Positions 54,101 to 62,121 of a stretch of 64,000 nucleotides of DNA are shown piece by piece. Positions within the stretch are counted from its first letter, which is position 1. Each line of letters begins with the position of its first letter. This DNA comes from Phytopythium helicoides (taxonomy: Eukaryota; Oomycota; Peronosporomycetes; Pythiales; Pythiaceae): the NCBI GenBank assembly GCA_024867545.1, contig JANFNE010000080.1, forward strand, positions 1 through 64,000. The letters run 5' to 3'. The notes beneath the pieces were generated by a model. The model was given only the letters and a program-made list of their open reading frames with translations. It searched no databases and was not told the origin of the DNA. The translations under genes were made by a program, and so were the position numbers.

Positions 54101-54658
54101 CCGAACCACATCCAAAGTGCCACCCTTAACAGCCTGGATCATCGCAGTGTTACCGTCTTTGTCCTTGACGTTGACGTCCGCGCCTCTCTCCTCCACGAGA
54201 TACCGCACCACATCCAAAGTGCCACCCTTAGCAGCCTTGATCAGCGCAGTGTTGTCGTTCTTGTCCTTGACGTTGACGTCCGCGCCTCTCTCCTCCACGA
54301 GATACCGCACCACATCCAAAGTGCCACTTGCAGCAGCCCTCATCAACGCAGTGTCGCCGAACTGGTTCTTGACGTTGACGTCCGCGCCTCTCTCCTCAAC
54401 GAGATACCGAACCACATCCAAAGTGCCACCCCTAGCAGCCTTGATCAGCGCAGTGTTCTCGTTCTTGTCCTTGACGTTGACGTCCACGCCTCTCTTCTCC
54501 ACGAGATACCGCACCACATTCAACTCGCCACTCTCAGCAGCCCTCATCATCGCAGTCTCGCCGGCTTTGTCCTTGGTGTTGACGTCTGCTCCACCCTGAA
54601 GCGCCTTCTCCACTGCTGCGAGGTCGCCATCACTCGCAGCCTTCAGGATATCTTCCAT
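48140..54658 (-). CDS. Ankyrin-array protein with C-terminal pseudokinase-kinase tandem
   Basis: One open frame of 2172 residues, no intron needed. Residues ~1-1235 hold about 36 ankyrin repeats of 33 or 34 residues, almost identical (DVVRYLVEERGADVNVKDK). Residues ~1260-1530 form a first kinase-like domain: no glycine-rich loop (IKTIGGEYRAKW), a Lys kept (VVLKLF), the HRD motif changed to HGN (Asn1383) and DFG kept. A helical linker spans ~1540-1740. Residues ~1743-2040 form a second kinase with GGFGDVYQAKW, VVVKEV, HGDLKCNN (Asp1894) and DFG, ending in an APE-type WVAPE. These are tyrosine-kinase-like (TKL) kinases. A pseudokinase before a kinase is the order of animal JAKs; here it is tied to an ankyrin array, which suggests ligand or effector sensing with kinase output (inference). 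The final ~120 residues are helical. Confidence 0.88.
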   Translation of the reverse strand: MEDILKAASDGDLAAVEKALQGGADVNTKDKAGETAMMRAAESGELNVVRYLVEKRGVDVNVKDKNENTALIKAARGGTLDVVRYLVEERGADVNVKNQFGDTALMRAAASGTLDVVRYLVEERGADVNVKDKNDNTALIKAAKGGTLDVVRYLVEERGADVNVKDKDGNTAMIQAVKGGTLDVVRYLVEERGADVNVKNQFGDTALMRAAASGTLDVVRYLVERGVDVNVKDNQGNTAMIKAARIGKWDVVRYLVERGADVNVKDKNENTALIKAARGGTLDVVRYLVEERGADVNVKNQFGDTALMRAAASGTLDVVRYLVEERGADVNVKNQFGDTALMRAAASGTLDVVRYLVERGADVNVKDKNDNTALMDAARGGTLDVVRYLVEERGADVNVKNQFGDTALMRAAASGTLDVVRYLVERGVDVNVKDNQGNTAMIKAARIGKWDVVRYLVEERGVDVNVKDKNDNTALMLASQWGELDVVRYLVEERGVDVNVKDNQGNTAMIKAATIGEWDVVRYLVEERGADVNVKDKNDNTALMRAARSGELDVVRYLVEERGADVNVKDKNDNTALIKAAKGGTLDVVRYLVEERGADVNVKDKDGNTAMIQAVKGGTLDVVRYLVEERGADVNVKNQFGDTALMRAAASGTLDVVRYLVERGVDVNVKDNQGNTAMIKAARIGKWDVVRYLVERGADVNVKDKDGNTAMIQAVKGGTLDVVRYLVEERGADVNVKNQFGDTALMRAAASGTLDVVRYLVERGVDVNVKDKDGNTAMIQAARSGKWDVVRYLVEERGADVNVKDKDGNTAMIQAVKGGTLDVVRYLVEERGADVNVKNQFGDTALMRAAASGTLDVVRYLVERGVDVNVKDNQGNTAMIKAARIGKWDVVRYLVERGADVNVKDKDGNTAMIQAVKGGTLDVVRYLVEERGADVNVKNQFGDTALMRAAASGTLDVVRYLVERGVDVNVKDKDGNTAMIQAARSGKWDVVRYLVEERGVDVNVKDKNDNTALMLASQWGELDVVRYLVEERGVDVNVKDNQGNTAMIKAARIGKWDVVRYLVERGADVNVKDKDGNTAMIQAARSGELDVVRYLVEERGVDFNVKDNQGNTALMNAATSGTLDVVRYLVEERGADVNVKDNQGNTALMNAATSGKLDVVRYLVEERGADVNVKDNQGNTALIKAAGGGKSGMVWYLVKERGADVDIQNTKNETALHLATKKGHIAIREFLLRHISSSEGVVNVQSSVESLKSFLKSRRWAISPFDIEPVEYNNIKTIGGEYRAKWLDADVVLKLFVPGVSVSTFEAEVTTWLQLRHPNVIKLYGACDIGHSFFVLEHASNGSLVEYLAACRKKWERRTPWKFLHEAALGLAYLHEREIIHGNLRSSNVLVGSDGVAKLSDFGLSMLSRDGSEEVVSSRAGFGSELWQAPEQMKGGRASLAGDIYSLGLCIVAAVTGEIPWRRNGIDVKYNWDPATNPDSWRGPAYLDENTKLLTSRMCAQDPKQRVTAAAVVRLLEKLAAKEASDLRPLSQDDDIKSNVDEYKLGELTQLLATIRNQISLQHSQYEFVLHEIEEVHKQLAQETRSLKLLEAYRLLLVDLDGVLQSGSLVNRVVALSSTRAAGSNLTVFKRRIDELWMQLDASRVVDEEREHHWDMQRKNQLELFVSDVSQTVAVLSELDDEEERTTLMTLLKLELDTHASKYTERQLEVIKKAYDDCCQGKWKSVVTTVPAWYLPWHELVINKLEQLASGGFGDVYQAKWLDSEVVVKEVRKLEASKSDSFASTWSQSVSQSEPKTEVKATTDNAELQKKREERRKLFEQEVNVWFELSHPHVIRLFGACHVGTPFFACEYASGGSLDKYLRKHPEEIWTKLFEAALGVQYLHSREPRIIHGDLKCNNIIIGNDEKAKVTDFGLSSFEEGSGAKVSGAWQWVAPECIESGASKLSVASDVYSLGMCIVEALRVVEKVEDDDRPPYPWWNFDNDLVKTYVVSRRELPSRPRLCTDAQWQLVERMCAHDPDERIKISTVVDELAILARGNVACGGEEVEPEPSKDITETKGLSKVIAEMKDMCRQFYESATSRNGKILCQIYALLWERLTDRTSDTEYLGPLIERVRKRTLELQEEKGTVFAFTEAALRGYSFHRNLDKVVEAQKWAADKLDWREKCWELLTS
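51040..54560 (-). repeat. Coding tandem repeat array (99/102-bp ankyrin units, 603-bp higher-order unit)
   Basis: Units of 102 bp (EERG type) and 99 bp (ERG type) alternate in few variants (NQFGDTALMRAAASG, DGNTAMIQAVKGG, NQGNTAMIKAARIG). Six-unit blocks of 603 bp recur: the same stretch begins at 52041 and 52644, and again at 53355 and 53958. Near identity in DNA, not only in protein, points to recent unequal exchange or gene conversion. Confidence 0.9.
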
Positions 54659-56820
54659 GGCGCTCTTGCCGTGAGGGCGTGACAGCCCTTGGCTCGCAGA
54701 GGGGTCTCGTCACCAGCTTGGTAAGATGCGAAGTGATTTTGACGCCATCCTTTCTGCGGCAGCTCATGTCTAGCCAAGTCATTCCTATACAGAGCGAGGT
54801 ATCGGCTCGTGTACCTCTCACCTCAGCGCTGGCAATTATCCCACGCCGCGAACGCGGCATCCTCTTGCCAGGCGCTGGTCAGGCGAAGAAAATCCTGACG
54901 ATGCAATGTGATTGGTCGAAACTCCACTGATTGCCTTAGGTACTGGCATGAAGTTCCCAACGTCGTATCTTACGACATCAGCACATGAGCTGCAATGCGA
55001 TAGTCTCTGCATGACACGCTAGTTTCTCAATAGCATGGAGTGCATGGCACCAAGCGAAGACCCGAGCATCATGAAGACTACCTAGGCGACTCAAAGACGC
55101 TGCTGGATTGCTCGGGCACGTTGAAGGCTTGCCGAGTGTTCATTGGTTGCATCGTGACCCCAACCTACAGGTTGGCAAGCCTGCATTGCATCTTCGCTCT
55201 GCCACTAGCGGCCGTTTTTCAAGTGTTGAGTCCTGGGTGCTCGCATGAACGATAGAGGCAGGAGGATGGAGTTCATCTGACTTTGAATTCATTTCGCAAG
55301 TAAACAAATGGAGGGATGTCATGAGGACTTCAACTTGCTCTCTCGGCCAGGGCGAGCCATTCGACTCGCACCGCTTTTCGCCTCAGTCGGCGATTTGCGA
55401 GATGGAGTCCAAGCGGCCGCACTTCCCGGCTCACGACCCGGGGCCACGCCTCCAGCCTCCAGACCCTTCCAAGGCCTTCGCCGCGGCGACATCGGAGTCT
55501 AGCAAACATGTGGCAGGGATGGTCGGCCACGATGGGGGTCAAGCGCGACGTATCCAAGTCAAGGTAGCCACGCGTGGTGCCACGCGTGGCTTCACAACGT
55601 GCACGAGTTTGAGGGCGGATGAGGGATCGCGCGGCGGTCGATGCGCTGCGCGCTGTGCTTCCACTTGGGCAGTAGTCATTCAAGACAGAAAGACTGCGGG
55701 AGCACGCTGCCTTCGTCCTGGCAGCGCTCCAAGCGCGGAGCACAAGATCAGCGACGTGCAGCGCAACCAGGTGTCGGGCGCTTTCCAGCGACCACACGCG
55801 CAGCAGAAGGGGTGCCGCCTTCGTCTCGGAGACCTATCGCGCTATTCAAGCCGGCGTCGCGCGTGTATGGGCCGCGGTTCATGGAGGGTGTGGTGGTCCG
55901 CGTATCAGTTAATATACTCAGGGGTGAGGACCAGGACACTGTGGACCAGGGATGACAATGAAAGTTGGCAAAGCTTACAGTCTAGGGCTTCAAAGTTGAC
56001 GCCGTGGTTGCTGCGTTCAAGTTGGAGAGCGCGGAGCTGCGCGGGATCGACGTGTAGGAGGTGGCAGAATGGGTGGAGTCTGCGAAGTGAGAAGGCTCTG
56101 ACTCTGGCGTGACGGCGACAAGCGTGGGCGCGACGAGTAGCAGCGGCCGGAGTGCGATTCGAGTGTCTTCGGCCGCGCAGTAGTCCACGGCGTGGCAGTC
56201 AACCGGCGTTCTGGGCTTGACCGCGAGCTTGTCGGGCGTCTTCCGCGGCAAGCAGTGGTTGGGCGAAGCAAATATGCCTCGGCTAGTGTAGTGGATCTCG
56301 AATGAAAACAGTATCGAGGGAAGCTGGCGTTTCCTGAAGGTACTTGCTTTGTATTGGTTCGCTTGTTGAGAAGTGAGTTCTGGCCATACTCGGCGACGCC
56401 CTGCACCGACCTTCGTACTCGGGTCCCCTCTGAGACCCTAGTCAGACTCGCTATTCTATGTCCTACAATCTCACCCGATCAGGTGCCAGCTTAGCCGCGA
56501 ATCTGCCTCGATCCTTGGCTCAGGTGCGTGGTCTGGTCTTCAGGACCTCTGACCCATTACACCACCCGCCCAAGACTCGACTTACCTCGTGCTCTACGTG
56601 CTTGGGTGCAAGTCACCGATTCCAGAATGCGGGGGACCAGGCTTTGCGGTACATGTTGGATAAACGTGTGACTTGAAGTTGACATTCATTCTTCATTGAA
56701 GTTGACTTCAACTTGTTACTTCAGGCGTTTTATAGTGGTTGTAATAGGGTTATTGCGTGTTTCGCCCTGCGGGCTCAAAGAGTAGTCGGGGTACCGGACG
56801 CACGCGGGCTTGGCTGCGTG
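54659..56820. other. Accessory intergenic region with possible decayed elements
   Basis: No gene is supported in 2.1 kb. Between 55320 and 56110 the plus strand is open for 263 codons with a biased Arg/Ser/Pro composition and no family match. At 56290-56460 the sequence resembles repetitive-element ends. Near 56500-56590 (minus strand) there is a tRNA-like A-box (TGGTGTAATGG), and a weaker B-box-like GGATCGAGGC about 45 bp on. AAGTTGACTTCAACTT at 56699-56714 is a palindrome. Confidence 0.4.
55567..55590. repeat. Tandem CCACGCGTGG palindromes
   Basis: Two copies of the 10-bp palindrome CCACGCGTGG start 12 bp apart (55568 and 55580) and together form a longer symmetric block. Possible protein-binding site; no gene start is close. 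Confidence 0.5.
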
Positions 56821-56823
56821 CAG

Positions 56824-58480
56824 TTATGAATATTGGCTGGTTGACGGCGTCACTGTACTACTGACAGACGCAACGTTCTCGCAGTCAGAGAATGTCACGC
56901 TACCTCCGAACAGGTTGTTAGAGCTGCCAGACACGATCGCCGCCCCGTCAGATGCAGAGCCGCTTGAAGCCGTGGTGCGGTCGTACTTCTCTGGCACGAA
57001 ATCTCTCATCGAATAAAAACGTCCGACACTGATTATATCGTTTGCTTGGATTCCCACATACTTCGATGCTATGTCTGACATCGACGTACTTAGGATTCCA
57101 TTTCTTCGACAACGCTCTGAGACGGCATGAATCGCTGCAAATGCCCTCGCTTACAGGGCTCGATGATTGTTAGATCACTCAGCGGAATCAATCGCAATAG
57201 AGCCTCGTCCGATCGAATGAGGGCATACAGACGGTAGATACCAAACATCCCATCGATCTGTAGCTACTTCCAATTGCCACAAACACGACGCCTCCGCCGC
57301 TGCACGCAAAGCCAGCACTCGTGATAACGCTGGTGCAGCTTGATGTTGTGATGCTGCTCAAGATTCACACGCAACCGGATACTCCACTGCTGCTACTGTC
57401 GGCGCATCTAGTCACCATCCCTACCACTTTCGAAAAACACTGCCACAGATGACGACTCACAACTACCCGTTCTACTAGCTCCGATTGCCATCATCGTGCT
57501 TCCCCAAACTACTGAAAGCTATCTTCTGACGTTGAGGTAATACAGACCTCAGGCACCTAGCAATAGAATGACCTGCTCGTAGCACGCCACTGATTACTGA
57601 CCACGTTGACGTTGTGCTAGAAGAACTCGCACCGCCAGTGATCAAGACTAATGCGGCAGCTCCCGTCGAGCTTGAGTCGCCAGACACAGCCACGCGACCA
57701 CTGTCCGCAATGGACGATCCCACCGACACGACAATATCTCCGGCAGAGACGCTGCTCACTAACCCACTCGACGGCGTCACCACCCCGGAGTTCGCGCCAG
57801 TCGCGCTTGACACGAACACACCAGCGCTCGTCGTCGAACTCGCGCCAATCGACACGCGCATAGTGGCGCCAGCAGTCGAAGAGTTTCTACCGCCCGACAC
57901 ACTCACGTCACCGCCGGCCTATACAGCGCCGCCAGACACCGCCAGACGCAGAGCTCGCGCCTCCAGAGAAAATCACGTTTCCCCAGGTAGGCCACCAGAG
58001 CCGCCAGACACGCTCACCACACCGCCAGATGCAGTCGTGGATGCACTCAACGAGATTGCACGACTCCACTCTCCATCGCCCCTGTCACTGCGCTCGAACA
58101 CACTCTCATTGCGCTGCTTCTCGTCGACTCGCTAGCACCGCCCAGGATGCCCACGCTGCCGCCCGTGTCACTTGAAGAAGCATCCCTCGACAGCGAGATG
58201 GACGTGCCGCTGCTGCTCACGGAAGATCCGCCCGCGACCTCGATCTTGCCAACAATAGACGACATCAATGACCTATTTCCAATGCACTCAGACTCGCTCG
58301 ACACACCAAATCACCGCTAGTCATAGTCTCTTTTCCACTGCTTCTACTACTGCTACTCGCAACGTCATGCGCGGAAATCACGGTAGAATCGCTCGTCAAC
58401 AAGTCACCACCACTCGTTATAGACACAGAGCCGCCAACCGAGCCGACTGATGACCCGCTATCCACTCTCACGTCGCCACG
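56824..58480 (-). pseudogene. Decayed Ser/Gly-rich repeat gene, copy 2
   Basis: Minus-strand fragments (58471-58265, 58304-58047, 57906-57475, 57081-56824) encode the same Ser/Gly repeats as the 21.6-24.0 kb locus, with matching segments such as SSVSAGDIVVSVGSSIAD. Frames are broken: near 57930 the segment that reads VIFSGGASSAS runs into a shift and stop, a different lesion from copy 1. Both copies are on the minus strand, about 34.5 kb apart. No ATG or signal peptide is found. Decay after duplication is likely. Confidence 0.55.
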
Positions 58481-58798
58481 AACTGCACCGTACTCACATT
58501 GTTTACCATCTTACCATACATAATTATGCATCGCTCCCAGCGCGCCAAATGATTCGGATATTGTTTCGAGCCGTTCCTTGCGACAGGACTACACACATGC
58601 TCCGTTGTCGGTCTATCCTCAATTCACCTAGTTTGCGGCACAAAGTCCCATTCAACTACAATCGAGCCTCATATCGTCAAGGAACATGTTGGATAACCCT
58701 AGCACTTGGAGCCAAAGGCGACAACGCCGAATGGAAATTGGTTTTGACATGTCGGCTAACCTGACCATCTCATTGGCTCGCTGACCGCGTCACGTTTA

Positions 58799-58856
58799 CC
58801 TCACGCGCTCGCGATTACTTCATGGACTCCATGCATGATCACCAAGTTTGTTTATC
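58799..58856 (+). repeat. Left direct repeat flanking the Crypton gene
   Basis: A single 24-bp unit (58799-58822) and the ~34 bp after it (CTTCATGGACTCCATG..., ending GTTTGTTTATC) resemble, in the same orientation, the last unit and tail at 62065-62121 (CTTCATAGACTCTATG..., ending GTTTGATTATC). The imperfect direct repeats enclose about 3.2 kb. Confidence 0.6.
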
Positions 58857-58993
58857 CTACAGTACGGAACAAACGGGGAGCGGGAAGTCGATGAAGTAAT
58901 ACGAATCTTTCTCCTTCTAATACTCCATTCATTGGCTTCGCATACGTTATCTCTATCTCTATCAGCCACCCATGTTACAGTAGGGTATTTGAA

Positions 58994-59013
58994 TATCTTC
59001 GGCGCCGAAGATA
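58994..59013. repeat. 20-bp perfect palindrome upstream of the recombinase
   Basis: TATCTTCGGCGCCGAAGATA reads the same on both strands. A related half (TATCTTCGGC followed by CGAA) occurs at 61881-61894, on the other side of the recombinase gene. It is a candidate recombinase-binding or element-end motif. Confidence 0.55.
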
Positions 59014-59076
59014 AGCTCCCCTATCCCTATATTTGTTAGCGCAACATTCAAGCAACATGTACATTGTGAAAGGTCA

Positions 59077-59095
59077 TTTTCGCTCATAGCGAAAA
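59077..59095. repeat. Hairpin TTTTCGCT-CAT-AGCGAAAA
   Basis: Perfect 8-bp arms with a 3-nt centre, 26 bp before the recombinase ATG. The CTCAT at the centre resembles an initiator, so it could be both core promoter and binding site for an autoregulating recombinase (inference). Confidence 0.5.
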
Positions 59096-59121
59096 GTCGG
59101 CTTCATCTGGCTGCAGCGCAA

Positions 59122-61167
59122 ATGGAGCAGCTCGATGGAGACGTTGATGCGATCGTGGACTTGATGGAGAGCGAGCTAGGCTCTTCATCAAAGAGACAGG
59201 ACCGCTCCGCGCTGGCGAAGTTCAATAGTTTCCTTCATCGCCATGTGGCCAAGAATCTAACCTTGGCTACTCTTCAGCCAAAAGATTTGTCAAAGGAGCT
59301 GTTTGGTAAGCTGCTGACGTTCCTATTCAATGATCCTGACATTCGATGGCAGACCTCTATGAACTATGTAAGCTCTATAAAGCGACAGCTAGAGGATGCC
59401 ACAGGCACCGACCTTTTCAGGTCTGAACCTGACTGGTACAAGAGGTGTAGGCGGCACCTTCACAACCAATATCTTATGCAAGCAATTTCGAGTGGCCAAC
59501 GGCTCAAAGAGCAAGCGCCACCAATGACGATGGACGACCTACGTGCTATATCTACTATTCTCTTTCTAAATAATGACATCAAATCCTTGCAAGATCGCTC
59601 TCTGCTGAACAAGCAGTGGCTTGCCATTGGGCGAAGCTCAGATGTGGGAACAATTCACTTCTCCGACCTCCACTGGCACGACAGCTACTTCCTCATTGAC
59701 GTAACACGGTAAGTAAACAGGTTTCTTTCACTGCGCTATTTTCCCGTTCTAATTTGACAATGCACGAGTAGCATTAAAGTTCAACAACAGCAAGCAATCT
59801 CGATCTTTTGCTCCCCTGTGTGCTGGAGCGTCGATCCGTTCCATGCGTTGGCGTGTCAGCTACTCGTCGACCCTTACAACGCGTCTCCACGAGTGTTTTC
59901 GCAAATTACAGCCTCTAATACTGATGCTCACGTCGCTGCATACATCAACCGAGTGTTGAAGTCCGTCTATGAGTACGACCACGACGACGCTATTACACGC
60001 AACTTGCAGTCCCACTCTACAAGACGAGGTGGTGCTGCTTATGCCAGCTCCAATTCAAGTGTCAACCTGGCCGATTTGGCGCACCGCGGACTCTGGAGTA
60101 TGGATGGATTTTCAACGCTGTTGGAGTACATATCGCCAACATCGTCAAGTGACCAAAATGTTGCAAAAGTGCTCGGAGGTTGGACGCATACCAAGCAGGC
60201 TGGCCATCCTCCTACTCTTCGTTGTTTTGAGATGGCTTCGCACCATACGTGCGTCCGAGTGAACGAGTTTGCTAAGTCCCTTCGAGTTTTGCATTTTGCA
60301 AAGATCACGCCGAAAGGCTTTGCCGATTGCCTTACGGCAACTCTTTTGATGTATTACCGTGACACGATGTCAATTGCTCCGCATCATCTCATCCACCAGG
60401 AACTCCAGCGTGTGCACCAGACGCTCCCCTCCTCGCTAGAGACTTGTCAAGACGAGTTGCTAGCGTGGGGTAGCGCTATTCGCAAGCAATTCGTCACCGA
60501 CAATATCCTGGCACTTCCAGTTGATCGTGTTAGAGAATGTCTTACTCCAGAAGAGCAGGCACAACAATTCGTGGGGTTACATACCTTTGGAGACACGTTA
60601 GAGCGGATTCTGACCGGCTTCCAGCAACTTGCGACTGCGAACATGGAGCTCAAAAGCATGATGCATCTTATGCTCGACCGTATAGAGCAACAGAACAACC
60701 AGCACCGTGAGCACGACACCTTCTATACGAGCATGAGGGTGGTTGGTCCGCTGCCGAGCACCAATGAGCCGGCCCGTCTTGCCCTCCGCCCGGCAATCGT
60801 TACGACATCATGGCCTGACAACCTCAAGTCCTTGAAAGGCAAGCGTCTCTCAGATTTTCTCGTTCAATACATTTCAGAAAACCTGGGCGCGCTGCCAAGG
60901 GTCACAGGAAACAGAGGTCAGAAAGATTGCTTACGAGCTGTGGAGATTATTGCGCACGTCGCTGACCTTAAGAGCATTCCCTCGCCACCGCCACTTACTC
61001 GGGAAACTGAACGAAAGCTGTGGCTATCTTCAATGCAGCGCATGGCGGCGAGGTGTGAGCAAGCGTTAGTGGACTGTTTAGCATCAGCAGCAGATTCTAG
61101 CCAGACAAAACGCAAGCGAAAGCGATCGGGAACACTCACCGGCATCGTCAAAGGATGGAGCGACTAA
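59122..61167 (+). CDS. Crypton-type tyrosine recombinase
   Basis: Two exons (59122-59708, 59772-61167) around a 63-nt intron with a GTAAGT donor; 660 residues. The first ~130 residues form a helical core-binding-like domain. The catalytic domain carries the tyrosine recombinase residues: Arg171 in GRSSDV, then after the splice the RIKVQQQQAIS and DPFHALACQLL blocks, His277-x-x-Arg280 (HSTRRGG), Trp304 (RGLWSMDGF) and nucleophile Tyr315 in LEYIS, followed by VLGGWT. The C-terminal ~300 residues are helical with a Lys/Arg-rich end (KRKRKRSG); I see no known DNA-binding domain in it. The open frame and intact motifs suggest recent activity or domestication. The hairpin and palindrome upstream may be its targets. 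Confidence 0.85.
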
Positions 61168-61403
61168 CCGAGCACCAGCGAGCTGCAGTTCGCTCGTTCT
61201 CGAGGATTCGCTTTGACACAACACCACCTTAGAGTACCTAAGGAACAAATGAGAGAGAAATACACAATCGTCAGATCTAGCGCGGTACACATCCCGTCGC
61301 ACCCAAACGTTCCACGCGTCTCCAACTTACCGAAGATGCACTCATGCTCCTCGCTCAACTTGGTCTACGCCGTAACTCGAGCGCCTCGCTCTGCTCGGCA
61401 CCG
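61168..61403. other. 3' side of the recombinase gene
   Basis: No gene is supported between the recombinase stop and the 157-bp tandem repeat. Confidence 0.4.
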
Positions 61404-61717
61404 TCGTGGGCGTGCTCGCCATCGTCAGCGTCGCCCGCCGCGTCCCTATGGCCGTGGACGCGGCCCCCGACCCCGCCCCCTACTTGTGCTCGCTCTGCTC
61501 GACGCCGTGGTCGACGCCGTGGCTCGCTCTGCTAGGCACCGTCGTGGGCGTGCTCGACCGTCGTGGGCGTGCTCGCCATCTTCAACGTCGCCCGCCGCGT
61601 CCCTATGGCCGTGGACGCGGCCCCCGACCCCGCCCCCTACTTGTGCTCGCTCTGCTCGACGCCGTGCTCGACGCCGTGGCTCGGACTGCTCGGCGCCTTG
61701 GCGCAGCTTCTCGAATG
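61404..61717 (+). repeat. GC-rich tandem repeat, two copies, 157-bp period
   Basis: TCGTGGGCGTGCTCGCC begins at 61404 and again at 61561, and about 120 bp after each start are nearly identical (through GCCCCCTACTTGTGCTCGCT). The repeat can be read as protein (CSLCSTPWS) but has no start or family match. Confidence 0.75.
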
Positions 61718-61968
61718 AATTCCCTGTTTGGAAAATGCATTGCTTGCCTCTCTTTTATCCAATCAAAAGACGTAAAACTATTCTAATTTGACGAATGAAA
61801 TCGTACGACGAAGTTACTGGGGTTACGAATATTTGACAATACTGAACCCAAATGACTTTGCTCTGGCGCAGAGTATTAGCTATCTTCGGCCGAATTTTCA
61901 CAGAGCGCAGTGGCCGACGATAAGCCGACGATAGACAATACAGTTATATATAGTATCACACTGGCTCA

Positions 61969-62088
61969 CCTCACGCGCTCGTGATTACTTCACCGCACGA
62001 ACTCGCGATTGCTTCACCTCACGAGCTAGCGATTGCTTCACCTCACGAGCTCGCGATTGCTTCACCGCACGCGATCGCGATTACTTCA
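61969..62088 (+). repeat. Five tandem 24-bp units (right flank of Crypton)
   Basis: Consensus CCTCACGAGCTCGCGATTGC + TTCA, five contiguous units starting at 61969, 61993, 62017, 62041 and 62065. One unit of the same kind stands alone at 58799 on the other side of the recombinase gene. Before the array, GCCGACGATAAGCCGACGATAG (61913-61934) is a short direct repeat as well. Confidence 0.85.
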
Positions 62089-62121
62089 TAGACTCTATGA
62101 CGATCGCCGCGTTTGATTATC

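Larger units (their letters stand above)
58480..59121. other. Left flank of the Crypton gene
   Basis: No coding frame is supported. It holds the left 24-bp repeat unit (58799-58822) with its conserved tail, and the two palindromes listed separately just before the recombinase start. Confidence 0.5.
58799..62121 (+). mobile_element. Crypton-type (tyrosine recombinase) DNA transposon, proposed extent
   Basis: Contains an intact spliced tyrosine recombinase gene of the Crypton kind, known in oomycetes. Cryptons lack terminal inverted repeats, so ends are hard to see. The outer limits proposed here are the imperfect ~57-bp direct repeats on both sides of the gene. The 157-bp tandem repeat and the 24-bp array lie inside the right part. 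The true ends may be narrower. Confidence 0.5.

Noticed and set aside
51040..54560. Regular repeat array considered as CRISPR.
   Set aside because: Units are contiguous coding 99/102-mers without spacers, in a eukaryotic gene.
51128..54682. A 1184-codon open frame on the plus strand, antisense to the ankyrin array.
   Set aside because: It is the mirror of near-identical repeats that happen to lack stops in that frame. The minus strand gives canonical ankyrin and kinase domains; the plus frame gives only a periodic LDVDVRASLLHEIP-type sequence with no family.
55321..56112. A 263-codon plus-strand frame considered as a gene or gag-like fragment.
   Set aside because: No ATG context, family similarity or coherent domain; a CxxC...H...C spacing in another frame does not fit a zinc knuckle.
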